Assembly: GCF_009296265.1 (NCBI RefSeq)
Contig: NZ_WBJS01000006.1
Location: 310,001-374,000 of the forward strand
Length of the DNA stretch: 64,000 nt
Direction: 5' to 3'
Source of the DNA: Thioclava sp. JE_KL1
Lineage (GTDB): Bacteria > Pseudomonadota > Alphaproteobacteria > Rhodobacterales > Rhodobacteraceae
Shown: positions 49,603-58,261 of the stretch, in pieces
Numbering within the stretch: position 1 is the stretch's first letter
Layout: the number at the start of each line of letters is the position of its first letter
Made by a program: the position numbers and the translations under genes
Notes under the pieces: model-generated
Told to the model about the DNA's origin: nothing
The model's database searches: none
The model's input: the letters and a program-made list of their open reading frames with translations, nothing else

Positions 49603-51690
49603 TCACTTGGGTTTGAGATGGGTGTCTAGAATTCTCCTTCCCAGTCGGGTGGAATGCGGAAAAGTTCGTGATGCGAGATCTTGCAAGCGGTCTGCCTCGA
49701 GCTCGCGGTGTTCGAGCAGCGTATTTTTGACGAATTCCAGCGACTGCGTATTTTCCACGATCAGATTCGTCGCGGCGCTATGTCCCTCATCGAGAATTCC
49801 GACGACGTGAGCTCGTAGTCGCTCTGGCAGCGAAACGAGTTGATCACCTTTAACTGGCGCCCAGAACAATTCTCCTCCAAACAATCCCATTTTCGTCACT
49901 GCATCGAGGGCGAGGCGGGTGGCGACGCCGAGATCGGAATGTTCCGAGCCGCCGGCGCCGCTCGAAACCGATCCTAGCATGACCTGTTCCGCAGCCCGCC
50001 CCGCGAGACCTACAGTAATTGCGGCACGAATGTTGTTCTCCGTAAGCAATGGCGCATCGGCCCCTTCGATGTATCCGCCGGACGGCCCAATCGCGACACG
50101 CGTAGGAAGCGTCGGTAACAGGCTAAACGCCGCAAGGAGATGCCCCGCTTCATGGATTGCAATACGCTCAAGTTGGTCAGTCGCGACGGCCGGTGCGATC
50201 TCCAGCGCCGCATGCCAAAGGTCGTTAGAGGTGACTGCGCGTCCGTGTTGCCGAGCAATGCCGAGCGCGGAACGGGCAACGCTGACAGCAGTCGCACCAC
50301 TAGAGCCCAGCAAAAGGTCCGCGCCTTGCGTCACATTGAGATCCGGTGCGCCAAGCGTATCGCGCAAAATCGCTGAAATACCGGCTCGGTCCGGGTAGCG
50401 CATCCTCAGATGCAGATCGAGTCGTCCTGCACGCCGCAGCGCCGGATCGATAACGTCTGGATGGTTCGTTGCTGCAATCACCATCACGCCCTGCGTCTCG
50501 GCTAGCCGCGTGAGTTGTAGCAACATGGCATTGATCACCTGTCGTTGATATTCGCTGTTTTGGTGGTTGGTGCCGCGGCTTGTGAAACTGTCCATTTCGT
50601 CGATGAAGAGCACGCAGGGGGCCTTCGAGATCGCTTCCAGGACGACTTCGTCAAGAGCCGCGAGCATCTGCCCGAGGTGTCCGGCTTTTTGGCACTCCGC
50701 ATAGCTCGTGGCCACCAGTGGCACGCCGAGCTCTTCGGCGACAGCCCGCGCTAGCATTGTCTTGCCGCAGCCGGTTGGCCCCGAGATCAACGCACTCGTG
50801 TTGAGCGCCGACCAGTCGGCCTCGCCAGATTGCCAGCTGCTAAAGCCTGCAAGTAGGCGGTCGAGCTGCGGACGGATCGGCCCAAGACCCTGAACGCGAT
50901 CAAGTGCGCGGTCTTGTTTGGGTTCGCAGGCCGCCGAGTATTCTACCAGCCTCTGGGCAACTTCGGCTGCCGTTGCTGCCTTGAAAGCTGGCGTCAGTAA
51001 CGGACCGTCGAAACGGCGAAGTGCGTCGTCGGTGGGCAATGTGTCGTGAAGCGCGCGCCAAGACCTCTGTTCGGACTCGGGATGCGTGATGCGCAGAAGC
51101 TCGAGGATCAGAGCGCGCGTAACCGGCTGCAATTTAAGGGGGGCCGGACAGATTGTCCGCGCTACGCTCGTAAAAGCAGTGGGGTCGGCTGCGACGGCCA
51201 GAAGCGGATCGCCGAAACTGATGGCTTCGTCTTGCGTCTGCCGGAAGCGTTGGTGTTGGCGCGCGCGTTCGGAGGCCGACGCACCGCGCGGCGAGGCGTC
51301 GACACGCGCGACAAGTCTGACGTCTTCCTTGCGGCGCAAGCCAACGAATTTGCTTAACCGGGGAAGGAGGCGCGGCAAATCGGCCGTCGCCAGCACGAGA
51401 TCTCGTCCCGGGGGCACTTGAACCAGCGTGCAACTGCCGTCTTCGTGCATCCGGCGAGCGGCGGCCTCATCTCCAAGGAGATGCGCAAAGCGAAGCGCGA
51501 AGGCGAGGGTCTCGATCGAGAAGGCAGAAATCTCCGCCTGCTCGTCGTCAAACTCCTCCGGATCGGAGGCCGATGGAGGCTCGCAGGGCTCCATTAGGTG
51601 GCGGAGAAAATTCTCCGCGAAAGCGACCTTTCGGTCGGAGTTGAAGAGTTCTTTTAAGGGGGAAGAAGTGGTGGGAAGGGATTGGGGCAT
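49603..51690 (-). CDS. Soluble FtsH-like AAA+ ATPase / M41 metalloprotease
   Basis: A 695-residue protein. Residues 1-265 are unique, without a membrane segment. An AAA+ domain follows with Walker A GPTGCGKT (304-311), Walker B LFIDEMD (361-367) and second-region-of-homology NHPDVIDPALRRAGRLD. The C-terminal M41 peptidase domain has the zinc motif HEAGH (513-517) and the third-ligand Asp in HSDLGVAT (Asp586). Unlike FtsH it should be cytosolic, with the N-terminal region replacing the membrane anchor and perhaps choosing substrates. ATG at 51690 follows GAGGA. Part of the element's minus-strand cargo. Confidence 0.85.
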   Translation of the reverse strand: MPQSLPTTSSPLKELFNSDRKVAFAENFLRHLMEPCEPPSASDPEEFDDEQAEISAFSIETLAFALRFAHLLGDEAAARRMHEDGSCTLVQVPPGRDLVLATADLPRLLPRLSKFVGLRRKEDVRLVARVDASPRGASASERARQHQRFRQTQDEAISFGDPLLAVAADPTAFTSVARTICPAPLKLQPVTRALILELLRITHPESEQRSWRALHDTLPTDDALRRFDGPLLTPAFKAATAAEVAQRLVEYSAACEPKQDRALDRVQGLGPIRPQLDRLLAGFSSWQSGEADWSALNTSALISGPTGCGKTMLARAVAEELGVPLVATSYAECQKAGHLGQMLAALDEVVLEAISKAPCVLFIDEMDSFTSRGTNHQNSEYQRQVINAMLLQLTRLAETQGVMVIAATNHPDVIDPALRRAGRLDLHLRMRYPDRAGISAILRDTLGAPDLNVTQGADLLLGSSGATAVSVARSALGIARQHGRAVTSNDLWHAALEIAPAVATDQLERIAIHEAGHLLAAFSLLPTLPTRVAIGPSGGYIEGADAPLLTENNIRAAITVGLAGRAAEQVMLGSVSSGAGGSEHSDLGVATRLALDAVTKMGLFGGELFWAPVKGDQLVSLPERLRAHVVGILDEGHSAATNLIVENTQSLEFVKNTLLEHRELEADRLQDLASRTFPHSTRLGRRILDTHLKPK

Positions 51691-51771
51691 GAAAGGATCC
51701 TCGGTCGAAGTTGGAAAGGAAGAAGGCACGGTCCTCTCCCGCCCGGCGGCAGGAGGGGGCGCAGAGGCAAG

Positions 51772-52767
51772 TCAGGAGTCGCGAATGCGTTTCGAGCGCG
51801 ACCGTTGCCGTGCGAAGCTCTTGGTGGCGGCACGCGCTTCCTTCCGCGCGATCCGATCGAGCAGGCGCAGGATCACCGGTTCGAGCTCGGCACGATAAAG
51901 CTCGGATTTGACCCGAAGATATGCGGCAAACTCCGAATGCGGCAGTTCCATGCCGGGGTGCTGCATGGCGAGCCATTTATGGGCGCGTTTCTCAATTCGC
52001 TGCGCGTGGCGGCCCGTGCGCATCGGCACCTTGCAAAGCAGCTCGCGCGGCAGATCTGGGTCCCGGTGCAGCTGATAGTTCAGGCGCGACTCCGGAATAC
52101 GCGAGTAGCCTAGCTTGACGGCGTGCTTGCCAGGCTGCAGCTCGAAGCGCATTGCGTAGAGATAGCTCGGCTCGGTCGGCCACCCCTCTCCGCAGCCAGG
52201 ACAGGTGAAGCGTCCGGTGACCATATTGCCGCGTGTGATCCGCGACAGCGCGCCGCAGCCATCAGCGTGGCGGTAGATTCGGTAATCGGCCTTGCCTTTC
52301 GGGTCGGCGCCGACGAGATCCCAGCCCTTGGTTCGGGCTTCTTCACGATCGCGGGCGTCTTGGCAAACATCGCACTGAGGCTCAACTTCGCCGCGCGCTA
52401 CACGCTCTACGAAGCCAAATTGCCGGCGAACTTCATGCCCGCACCCAGCCTCGTAGATCGCATAGTTCTTTTCTGTCGGATCGCGGCGCAACATTCGCAG
52501 GCCAGCCTTTGCAGCGGTCTCATGCCACCTCGCCTCCACGCAATGCGGGCATTGCGGGCGAAAGTTCATGAGGACATAAAATCGGCTCGCATGAATGTTG
52601 CCGCAGGCCTCGCATTCGAGCGCGAGGGTGCCCCTGTCCTTCACCCGTGCGACGACGCGGTAGCCCTTGGCCTTTGCCGCGTCATGCCATTTGGGATGGA
52701 TCTTGCCAGACTGAATAGGAAGCTCTTCGCCGCGGATGGTGAGCGAGCCGGAGGTATTCTGGGTCAT
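51772..52767 (-). CDS. Zinc-ribbon protein with GIY-YIG-like (T5orf172/MUG113) C-terminus
   Basis: A 331-residue protein. The N-terminal two thirds contain at least three Cys/His clusters (CEACG ... CPHC; CGHE ... CDVC; CGAL ... CPGCGEG), probably zinc ribbons that bind nucleic acid. The C-terminal part (SYLYAMRFELQPGKHAVKLGYS...ESRLNYQL) has the layout of T5orf172-type GIY-YIG nucleases: YLY strand, KLGYS strand and following Arg. Nuclease activity is possible but not assured. AGGAGGG lies 7 bp before the ATG at 52767. Same direction as the protease gene. Confidence 0.7.
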   Translation of the reverse strand: MTQNTSGSLTIRGEELPIQSGKIHPKWHDAAKAKGYRVVARVKDRGTLALECEACGNIHASRFYVLMNFRPQCPHCVEARWHETAAKAGLRMLRRDPTEKNYAIYEAGCGHEVRRQFGFVERVARGEVEPQCDVCQDARDREEARTKGWDLVGADPKGKADYRIYRHADGCGALSRITRGNMVTGRFTCPGCGEGWPTEPSYLYAMRFELQPGKHAVKLGYSRIPESRLNYQLHRDPDLPRELLCKVPMRTGRHAQRIEKRAHKWLAMQHPGMELPHSEFAAYLRVKSELYRAELEPVILRLLDRIARKEARAATKSFARQRSRSKRIRDS

Positions 52768-52901
52768 GATGAGACCCTCCTTTGAAAGAAAAGCATGGGC
52801 CCGGCGCCAGAAAACAACGCCAGGAAATTCCAGAGATGCGCGCAAGAGCAATGAGGCCGGTCAGCCGACCGGGCTTCTTGCTGCGTTGCGTGTGTTGGGG
52901 G

Positions 52902-53387
52902 TCAGTGGGCCGACGGAGCCGCGACCTCGTCGATCAGTTCGAGAGACATGAAGCTATCGAGCGTGCGCAGGACTTGCTCAATTCGATCATTGCAGAGACG
53001 GTCGAAATCCGTCTCCTCGACGATCAGGAAGTCGTGGCTGCGTTCGCGCACGAGCCTTCGGAACGCGGCGAGCTTGTGCCCGCTATCGGCAGCCTGTGCG
53101 AGCTTGAAGAGGTATACCGAAAGCCTAAGGGACCGCTCGACCGGCACACGAGGCTCTTCGTCGAGAATGGCCATCTGCAGATCGAGCACGTGGTCCTGCG
53201 CCTTCTCCGCCGCGGTCAGCCAGGCCGAATAGGCAGGATCCCAATAATCGACGTGGCGGAGTTCACGTTCGCGCTCCACAACGGCGAGGAGCGCCTTCAG
53301 AAACTCCGGGAAGAGCATCAGGATCGGAGTCTTGAAGCACGCATCTTCATTCGCGCGAATGCGCGTGGTAGAGGGGGTGTTAGCCAT
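52902..53387 (-). CDS. Unknown island protein (family also present as a remnant at 24.3 kb)
   Basis: A 161-residue mostly helical acidic protein (FPEFLKALLAVVERERELRHVDYWDPAYSAWLTAAEKAQDHVLDL near the N-terminus). I recognise no domain. AAGGAGAT precedes the ATG. It is the first gene of the minus-strand cargo operon and divergent from the ribbon-helix-helix gene, across a palindromic operator. The sequence is conserved enough to be seen in a decayed second copy, so it belongs to a family carried by related elements. Confidence 0.7.
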   Translation of the reverse strand: MANTPSTTRIRANEDACFKTPILMLFPEFLKALLAVVERERELRHVDYWDPAYSAWLTAAEKAQDHVLDLQMAILDEEPRVPVERSLRLSVYLFKLAQAADSGHKLAAFRRLVRERSHDFLIVEETDFDRLCNDRIEQVLRTLDSFMSLELIDEVAAPSAH

Positions 53388-53462
53388 GGTTATCTCCTTA
53401 CCCGAGATGGCTGTGGTTAGAGCGAGGGCGGGAGTTGGCGCTCTTGCCTTCGCTCGAGAAAT

Positions 53463-53506
53463 ATGACATTATGCCAACATAAAGTCAATCGTGGATTTAA
53501 TGTCAT
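53463..53506. promoter_or_regulatory. Palindromic operator before the ribbon-helix-helix gene
   Basis: A 24-bp dyad at 53464-53487 with arms TGACATTATG and CATAAAGTCA (nine of ten pairs) around CCAA. A further half-site TAATGTCAT at 53498-53506, perfect inverse of ATGACATTA at 53463-53471, overlaps the RHH start codon. The site lies between divergent genes, as expected for autoregulation by an RHH protein. Confidence 0.72.
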
Positions 53507-53675
53507 GACCGAAAAAAAGATGGGGCGTCCGCGCACCGACACTGAGGCAGTCACAGTGCGGCTTCCGCGCGAAACAATCAGAGCGCTCGATGAGCTGCGA
53601 AAGCTCGAGGAAGATCTGCCGACACGGCCTGAGATGATCCGGCGGATCTTGGATGCTCATCTGAAGCAGGATTGA
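53505..53675 (+). CDS. Ribbon-helix-helix DNA-binding protein
   Basis: A 56-residue protein: basic start (TEKKMGRPRTD), beta-strand AVTVRLPRE, then two helices (TIRALDELRKLEEDL, RPEMIRRILDAHL), the CopG/Arc fold. It is likely the repressor of itself and of the divergent cargo operon through the palindrome that overlaps its start. An antitoxin role is conceivable, but no toxin-like partner is adjacent on this strand. Confidence 0.8.
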   Translation: MTEKKMGRPRTDTEAVTVRLPRETIRALDELRKLEEDLPTRPEMIRRILDAHLKQD

Positions 53676-54010
53676 CGCGGATTATTGACGTTCGTTGGAA
53701 TACGGCTCTCAGGCCATTTTCGTAGCTCGCGAACTTTCGCGAATGGCAAAGGGGGCGGGAAGCGGTCCTTCGCTGCAGTCGCGAAGGCAGATATGGCGCC
53801 CTGAGGAAGCTGACCTTCATGCGGCAAGCCGAGCCTGAATCATCAAGGTTTGCACGAAGAACGTAGAACTGCCCTTGGCTTTGGAAAATCTTAGATGCTC
53901 CCGGTAAGTTTGTTTGGTAGTTCGCCCGGTTGCGATGATCGCGGTTGGGAGTGTTTTTCAGAAACAGGGCGCTTGAACCGTCGCTGGCCCGCTTGTCTTG
54001 ATGTGCGCCT
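53676..54010. other. 335-bp gap at the right edge of the element cargo
   Basis: No gene or RNA recognised. A small repeated motif TTCGCGAA occurs twice close together near 53730. No copy of the tRNA-Gly 3' end is found here, so the right attachment site is not in this gap. Confidence 0.4.
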
Positions 54011-56377
54011 TTAAGCGCACCGCGCGCCCTTCGTCAGGCCGCTGACGGAGGCGGCCAGTGCCTCGCGGTCGATGCGGAAATGCCGGTAAAGATCGCCGAC
54101 GGTGCCGGTTTGCCCGAAATGCTCGACCCCATGCGAGATGGTCCGGTGACCTGCAACCGCGCCGAGCCATCCAAGCGTCGCCGGGTGGCCGTCGATCACC
54201 GTTACCAAGGCGCAATGCCGTGGCAGGGGCGCCAGAAGCTGCTCGACATGGGAGCGCGCCGCACCGTTGCCATGGGCCCGTTCGCGTTGCGCCGCCGTCC
54301 AGCCCGCATTCAGCCGGTCGGCCGAGGTCACGGCCAGCACGCCGACGTCCCGGCGCGCTTCCGCGATGATGCCCGCCGCGGCGATGGCTTCATCGGCGAC
54401 GGCGCCCTGATAGGCGATGACCACCTCGCAATTTGGCCCCGGCGGACGCAGCCAGTAGGCCCCGTCAATGGCACCCTGCCGGAAGGCGTCGTCATGCCGC
54501 TTGCCGGGCTGCTCCAGCGGTTTCGTCGTCAGACGCAGATAGACCGATCCACCGGTCTCGTCGCGGAGCCAGGTCCGCTCGTCGGGGTCTCCCTCGCCAT
54601 CGCGCTGGAGATAGTCGAAGGCCCATCCCATAATGACCGCCAGCTCGTCCGCGAAAGCGGGCTCGAAGCTCGCCAGCCCGTCCTGCGCCATCCCGGTGAG
54701 CGGCGTGCCGATCGACTGATGTGCCCCGCCTTCGGGTGCCAAAGTCACGCCCGAGGGGGTGCCGACGATTAGGAACCGCGCGTCCTGATAACAGGCGTAG
54801 TTCAGCGCATCGAGGCCGCGATGGATGAAGGGGTCGTAGACCGTTCCAATCGGGATCATGCGCTTGCCGAACAGGCTGTGCGACAGGCCCGCGGCCCCCA
54901 GCAGCAGAAACAGGTTCATCTCGGCGATGCCAAGCTCGACGTGCTGACCCTGCGGGGTAAATTCCCATTTCGCGGTCGAGGGGATGCGATGCTCGATGAA
55001 AGCATCCTCCCGCGCGGTGCGGGCGAAGAGCTTGCGCCGGTTGACCCAGGGCCCGAGCGAGGTGGTGCCGGTGACGTCCGGCGAGGTGGTCACGATCCGT
55101 TCGGCCAGTGCGCTGTCGCCCTTGGCGAGATCGTCGAGGATCTTGCCGAAGGCAGCCTGCGTCGAGATCTCCCGATCGGTCGCGACCGAGAGCGCGGGCG
55201 CGGGCAGCGTCGCATCGCTGTAGCGACGCGCGCCCTCGGCGAAGAACGGGACGCGATCGAGGAAGGCGCGCAAGCCCTCGACATCGGCGACCGTCGCGAA
55301 GGGCTCCCATTCCTGCCTCTCGGGCACGTTCATATGGCGCTGCCATTCGGCCATTTGCGCCTTGGTCATTAACCCGCCGTGGTTGTCCTTGTGTCCCGCG
55401 ATGGGCGTGCCCCAGCCCTTGATCGTATAGGCCAGGAAACAGGTCGGCCGGTCATGGTCGATGGACGCGAACGTCTCTGCCATGGTCTCGACGCAGTTGC
55501 CGCCGAGGTTTTCCATCAGGGCCGCCAGTTCCGCATCCGAGCGCCGCTCGATCAACGCCGTCACATCGCCCTGATCGCCCAGATCATCCATCAGACGTTT
55601 GCGCCAGACCGCGCCGCCCATATAGGTCAGCGCCGAGTATTCCGCGTTCGGGCAGGCGTCGATCCAGTCGCGCAAGGCTGCGCCGCCGGGTTCCTCGAAC
55701 GCCGCGCGTTGCAGCGCACCGTATTTCACCCGCACCACGTCCCAGCCGAAGGCTTCGAAAATCTTCTCGATCCGTTGGAACAGCCCCTCGCGCACGATCC
55801 CGTCGAGCGACTGGCGGTTGTAGTCGATGATCCACCAGCAATTGCGCAGGTCGTTCTTCCATCCCTCCTGCAAAGCCTCGTAGACATTTCCCTCGTCCAG
55901 CTCGGCATCGCCCACCAGCGCCACCATGCGCCCGAGCGGCAGATCCGCGCCCCACTCCTTGGCCGCAATATAGTCCTGCACCAGCGATGCGAAGGCGGTG
56001 ATCGCGACGCCAAGCCCGACCGAACCGGTGGAGAAATCCACGTCATCGACATCCTTGGTGCGGCTCGGGTAGCTCTGGACGCCGCCGAGGCCGCGGAACG
56101 CCTCCATCTTCTCGCGGGTCTGCTGGTCCATCAGATACTGGATCGCATGAAAGACCGGCGACGCGTGCGGCTTGACCGCCACGCGATCCTCGGGTCGTAG
56201 CGCCGAGAAATAGAGCGCCGTCATGATCGACACCATCGATGCCGAAGAGGCTTGGTGACCACCGATCTTGATGCCATCCACCTTGGGGCGGATGTGGTTG
56301 GCGTGGTGGATCATCCAGTGCGACAGCCAAAGCAGCCGCTGCTCGAGGATCTTCAGGTGCTGGGCGTCGGTGTTCAT
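54011..56377 (-). CDS. mdeB: MdeB-type 2-oxobutyrate dehydrogenase E1 (AceE-like)
   Basis: A 788-residue thiamine-diphosphate enzyme of the homodimeric AceE class. The ThDP motif runs from GDAELDEGN to DYNRQSLDG (about 155-200), and the transketolase-like middle includes GIAEMNLFLLLGAAGLS. In Pseudomonas putida MdeB accompanies methionine gamma-lyase and oxidises its 2-oxobutyrate product. Here it follows mdeA by 17 bp, and mdeR is divergent, the same set. Of two adjacent ATGs the one at 56377 has better spacing from GAGG. A role with pyruvate cannot be excluded. Confidence 0.85.
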   Translation of the reverse strand: MNTDAQHLKILEQRLLWLSHWMIHHANHIRPKVDGIKIGGHQASSASMVSIMTALYFSALRPEDRVAVKPHASPVFHAIQYLMDQQTREKMEAFRGLGGVQSYPSRTKDVDDVDFSTGSVGLGVAITAFASLVQDYIAAKEWGADLPLGRMVALVGDAELDEGNVYEALQEGWKNDLRNCWWIIDYNRQSLDGIVREGLFQRIEKIFEAFGWDVVRVKYGALQRAAFEEPGGAALRDWIDACPNAEYSALTYMGGAVWRKRLMDDLGDQGDVTALIERRSDAELAALMENLGGNCVETMAETFASIDHDRPTCFLAYTIKGWGTPIAGHKDNHGGLMTKAQMAEWQRHMNVPERQEWEPFATVADVEGLRAFLDRVPFFAEGARRYSDATLPAPALSVATDREISTQAAFGKILDDLAKGDSALAERIVTTSPDVTGTTSLGPWVNRRKLFARTAREDAFIEHRIPSTAKWEFTPQGQHVELGIAEMNLFLLLGAAGLSHSLFGKRMIPIGTVYDPFIHRGLDALNYACYQDARFLIVGTPSGVTLAPEGGAHQSIGTPLTGMAQDGLASFEPAFADELAVIMGWAFDYLQRDGEGDPDERTWLRDETGGSVYLRLTTKPLEQPGKRHDDAFRQGAIDGAYWLRPPGPNCEVVIAYQGAVADEAIAAAGIIAEARRDVGVLAVTSADRLNAGWTAAQRERAHGNGAARSHVEQLLAPLPRHCALVTVIDGHPATLGWLGAVAGHRTISHGVEHFGQTGTVGDLYRHFRIDREALAASVSGLTKGARCA

Positions 56378-56393
56378 CATGACCTCGCAAATC

Positions 56394-57596
56394 TCAGGCG
56401 CTGCGCATCGCGCGGGCGGGCGCAAGGGCGCCATCCAGATCATCGAGGATATCCGACACGTCTTCCAGCCCGACCGAAAGCCGGATCAGCCCGTCGCCGA
56501 TGCCATGCGCCGCCCGTTCCTCGGGGGTGTAGGTGGAATGGGTCATCGAGGCGGGGTGCTGGATCAGGGTTTCCGCATCGCCCAGCGACACCGCCCGCGC
56601 GATCATGCGCAGCCCGTTCATCATCCGCCGCCCGGCCTCCAGCCCGCCCTTCAGTTCGAAGGCGATCATCGCCCCCGCCTGCGCCATCTGACGGATGGCG
56701 AGGTCATGCTGGCCGAAGCTCTTGAGCCCCGGATAATGCACCGCGGCCACCTCGGGATGGTTCTCCAGCCACTCGGCCACCACCTGCGCGCTGGTGCAGT
56801 GACGCTCCATCCGCAGGGCAAGGGTTTTCAGGCCGCGCAGGATCAGCATCGCGTTGAAGGGCGCCATCACCGCCCCGGTCATGTCTTTCATGCCGACCAG
56901 ACGGATCTCGGTGATCGCCTCGGCCCGTCCGACCACGACGCCTGCGACCAGATCGCCATGGCCGCCCAGATATTTGGTGGCCGAATGCGCTACCAGATCG
57001 GCTCCGAGCGCGATCGGCCGCGTCAGATAGGGGGTCGCATAGGTGTTGTCGACCACGACCTGCGCGCCTCCCGAATGGGCGATGGCGGCGACCGTCGCGA
57101 TATCGACCAGACGCATGTTCGGGTTCGCCGGCGTCTCGAAATAGACCACGCGGGTGCGCTCGGTCATGGCGGCACTCAGGTTCGCCGGATCGGTCAGGTC
57201 GACATGGGTGACCGTGATCCCGAACTTGGTCAGCCCGTGATGCATGAAAGCGAAAGTGCAGCCGTAAAGCGTCTTGTCGACGATCACCTTATCGCCCGGC
57301 GACAGAAGCGTCCAGAGGACGGAGGTGATCGCGCCCATGCCGGAGGCGAGCGCAAGCCCCGCCTCGGCCCCCTCCAAATCCGCCACCCGGCGCTCGAGCA
57401 AATCGAGCGTGGGGTTCGAGATGCGCGAATAGATATAGCCCGCGCGGTCCCCGGCAAAGGTCTCGCCCCCGGCCTCGGCGGTCTCGAAGGCGAAGGTCGA
57501 GGTCAGATGCAGGGGCGGCGTGAGGGCGCCCTCGTGCTCCAGCGGATCGTAGCCGAGGTGAATGGCGCGGGTGGCGAAACCTTGGGATTGGGACAT
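56394..57596 (-). CDS. mdeA: Methionine gamma-lyase
   Basis: A 400-residue PLP enzyme of the Cys/Met metabolism family that splits methionine to methanethiol, ammonia and 2-oxobutyrate. The PLP lysine is Lys208 (SATKYLGGHGD), and Tyr111 and Cys113 (TLYGCTF) fall at the positions of Tyr114 and Cys116 of the Pseudomonas putida enzyme with a constant 3-residue offset. That Cys separates gamma-lyases from cystathionine lyases. AGGAGGT precedes the ATG. Operon with mdeB, divergent from mdeR. Confidence 0.9.
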   Translation of the reverse strand: MSQSQGFATRAIHLGYDPLEHEGALTPPLHLTSTFAFETAEAGGETFAGDRAGYIYSRISNPTLDLLERRVADLEGAEAGLALASGMGAITSVLWTLLSPGDKVIVDKTLYGCTFAFMHHGLTKFGITVTHVDLTDPANLSAAMTERTRVVYFETPANPNMRLVDIATVAAIAHSGGAQVVVDNTYATPYLTRPIALGADLVAHSATKYLGGHGDLVAGVVVGRAEAITEIRLVGMKDMTGAVMAPFNAMLILRGLKTLALRMERHCTSAQVVAEWLENHPEVAAVHYPGLKSFGQHDLAIRQMAQAGAMIAFELKGGLEAGRRMMNGLRMIARAVSLGDAETLIQHPASMTHSTYTPEERAAHGIGDGLIRLSVGLEDVSDILDDLDGALAPARAMRSA

Positions 57597-57671
57597 GTGC
57601 GACCTCCTGTTTGCAGCAGAATATCGCGGTCTCGCATCTCGTGGATTGCGTTATTGACCCCCATTTGGCAT

Positions 57672-57688
57672 CAGATTGGCATAATCTG
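57672..57688. promoter_or_regulatory. Lrp-type box between mdeA and mdeR
   Basis: CAGATT and AATCTG form a perfect inverted repeat around GGCAT (57672-57688), a 17-bp dyad with an AT-rich core like Lrp/AsnC sites. It ends 18 bp before the mdeR start in the divergent gap. Confidence 0.65.
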
Positions 57689-57706
57689 CTAATTGGAAGC
57701 CGAAAG

Positions 57707-58162
57707 ATGGACGAAAAAGATCGCCAGATCATCCGCGCCCTGCAACAGGACGGGCGCATGTCGAACCAGGATCTGGCCGCTGCGGTCAATCTTTCGCCAT
57801 CGCCCTGCCTGCGCCGCTTGCGCAACCTCGAAAAGGAAGGCGTGATCCGCGGCTACGCGGCGCGGGTAGACGCACGCGCCTATGGGCTGCCGATCACCGC
57901 TTTCGTCCGCATACGCCTCGAGCGGCACGACGAAGCCACCGTCCAGACCTTCGAACGCGAGGTCGGTCGCATGGACGAGGTTCTGGAATGCCATGTGATG
58001 ACCGGCCAGACCGATTACCAGCTGCGCGTCGTCGTCGATTCGCTCGATGACTATGAGCGTTTCATCCGCGCCCGCCTGCACCGCGTCGGAGGGATCGGGT
58101 CGATCGACACGAGTTTCGCCTACGGCACAGTGAAGGAAAGCATGGTGTTTCCGATGAGGTGA
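57707..58162 (+). CDS. mdeR: Lrp/AsnC-family regulator MdeR
   Basis: A 151-residue regulator: N-terminal HTH (DEKDRQIIRALQQDGRMSNQDLAAAVNLSPSPCLRRLRNLEKEGVI) and C-terminal RAM ligand domain (VLECHVMTGQTDYQLRVVVDSLDDYERFI). By analogy with Pseudomonas it activates mdeAB in response to methionine. ATG at 57707 follows GGAAG. It faces mdeA across a Lrp-type box. Confidence 0.9.
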   Translation: MDEKDRQIIRALQQDGRMSNQDLAAAVNLSPSPCLRRLRNLEKEGVIRGYAARVDARAYGLPITAFVRIRLERHDEATVQTFEREVGRMDEVLECHVMTGQTDYQLRVVVDSLDDYERFIRARLHRVGGIGSIDTSFAYGTVKESMVFPMR

Positions 58163-58261
58163 TAGCGCAGACCGACGCGACTTTCTCTTGACCTGTCTAT
58201 AGCTTCACACCTTAGCACCGCCTTTAGTGATGAGAATCGGTGTGAGCGGATAGGGCGACTG

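Noticed and set aside
53505-53675. RHH protein as antitoxin of a toxin-antitoxin pair
   Set aside because: No small toxin-like gene is adjacent; the operator and divergent cargo fit a repressor better.
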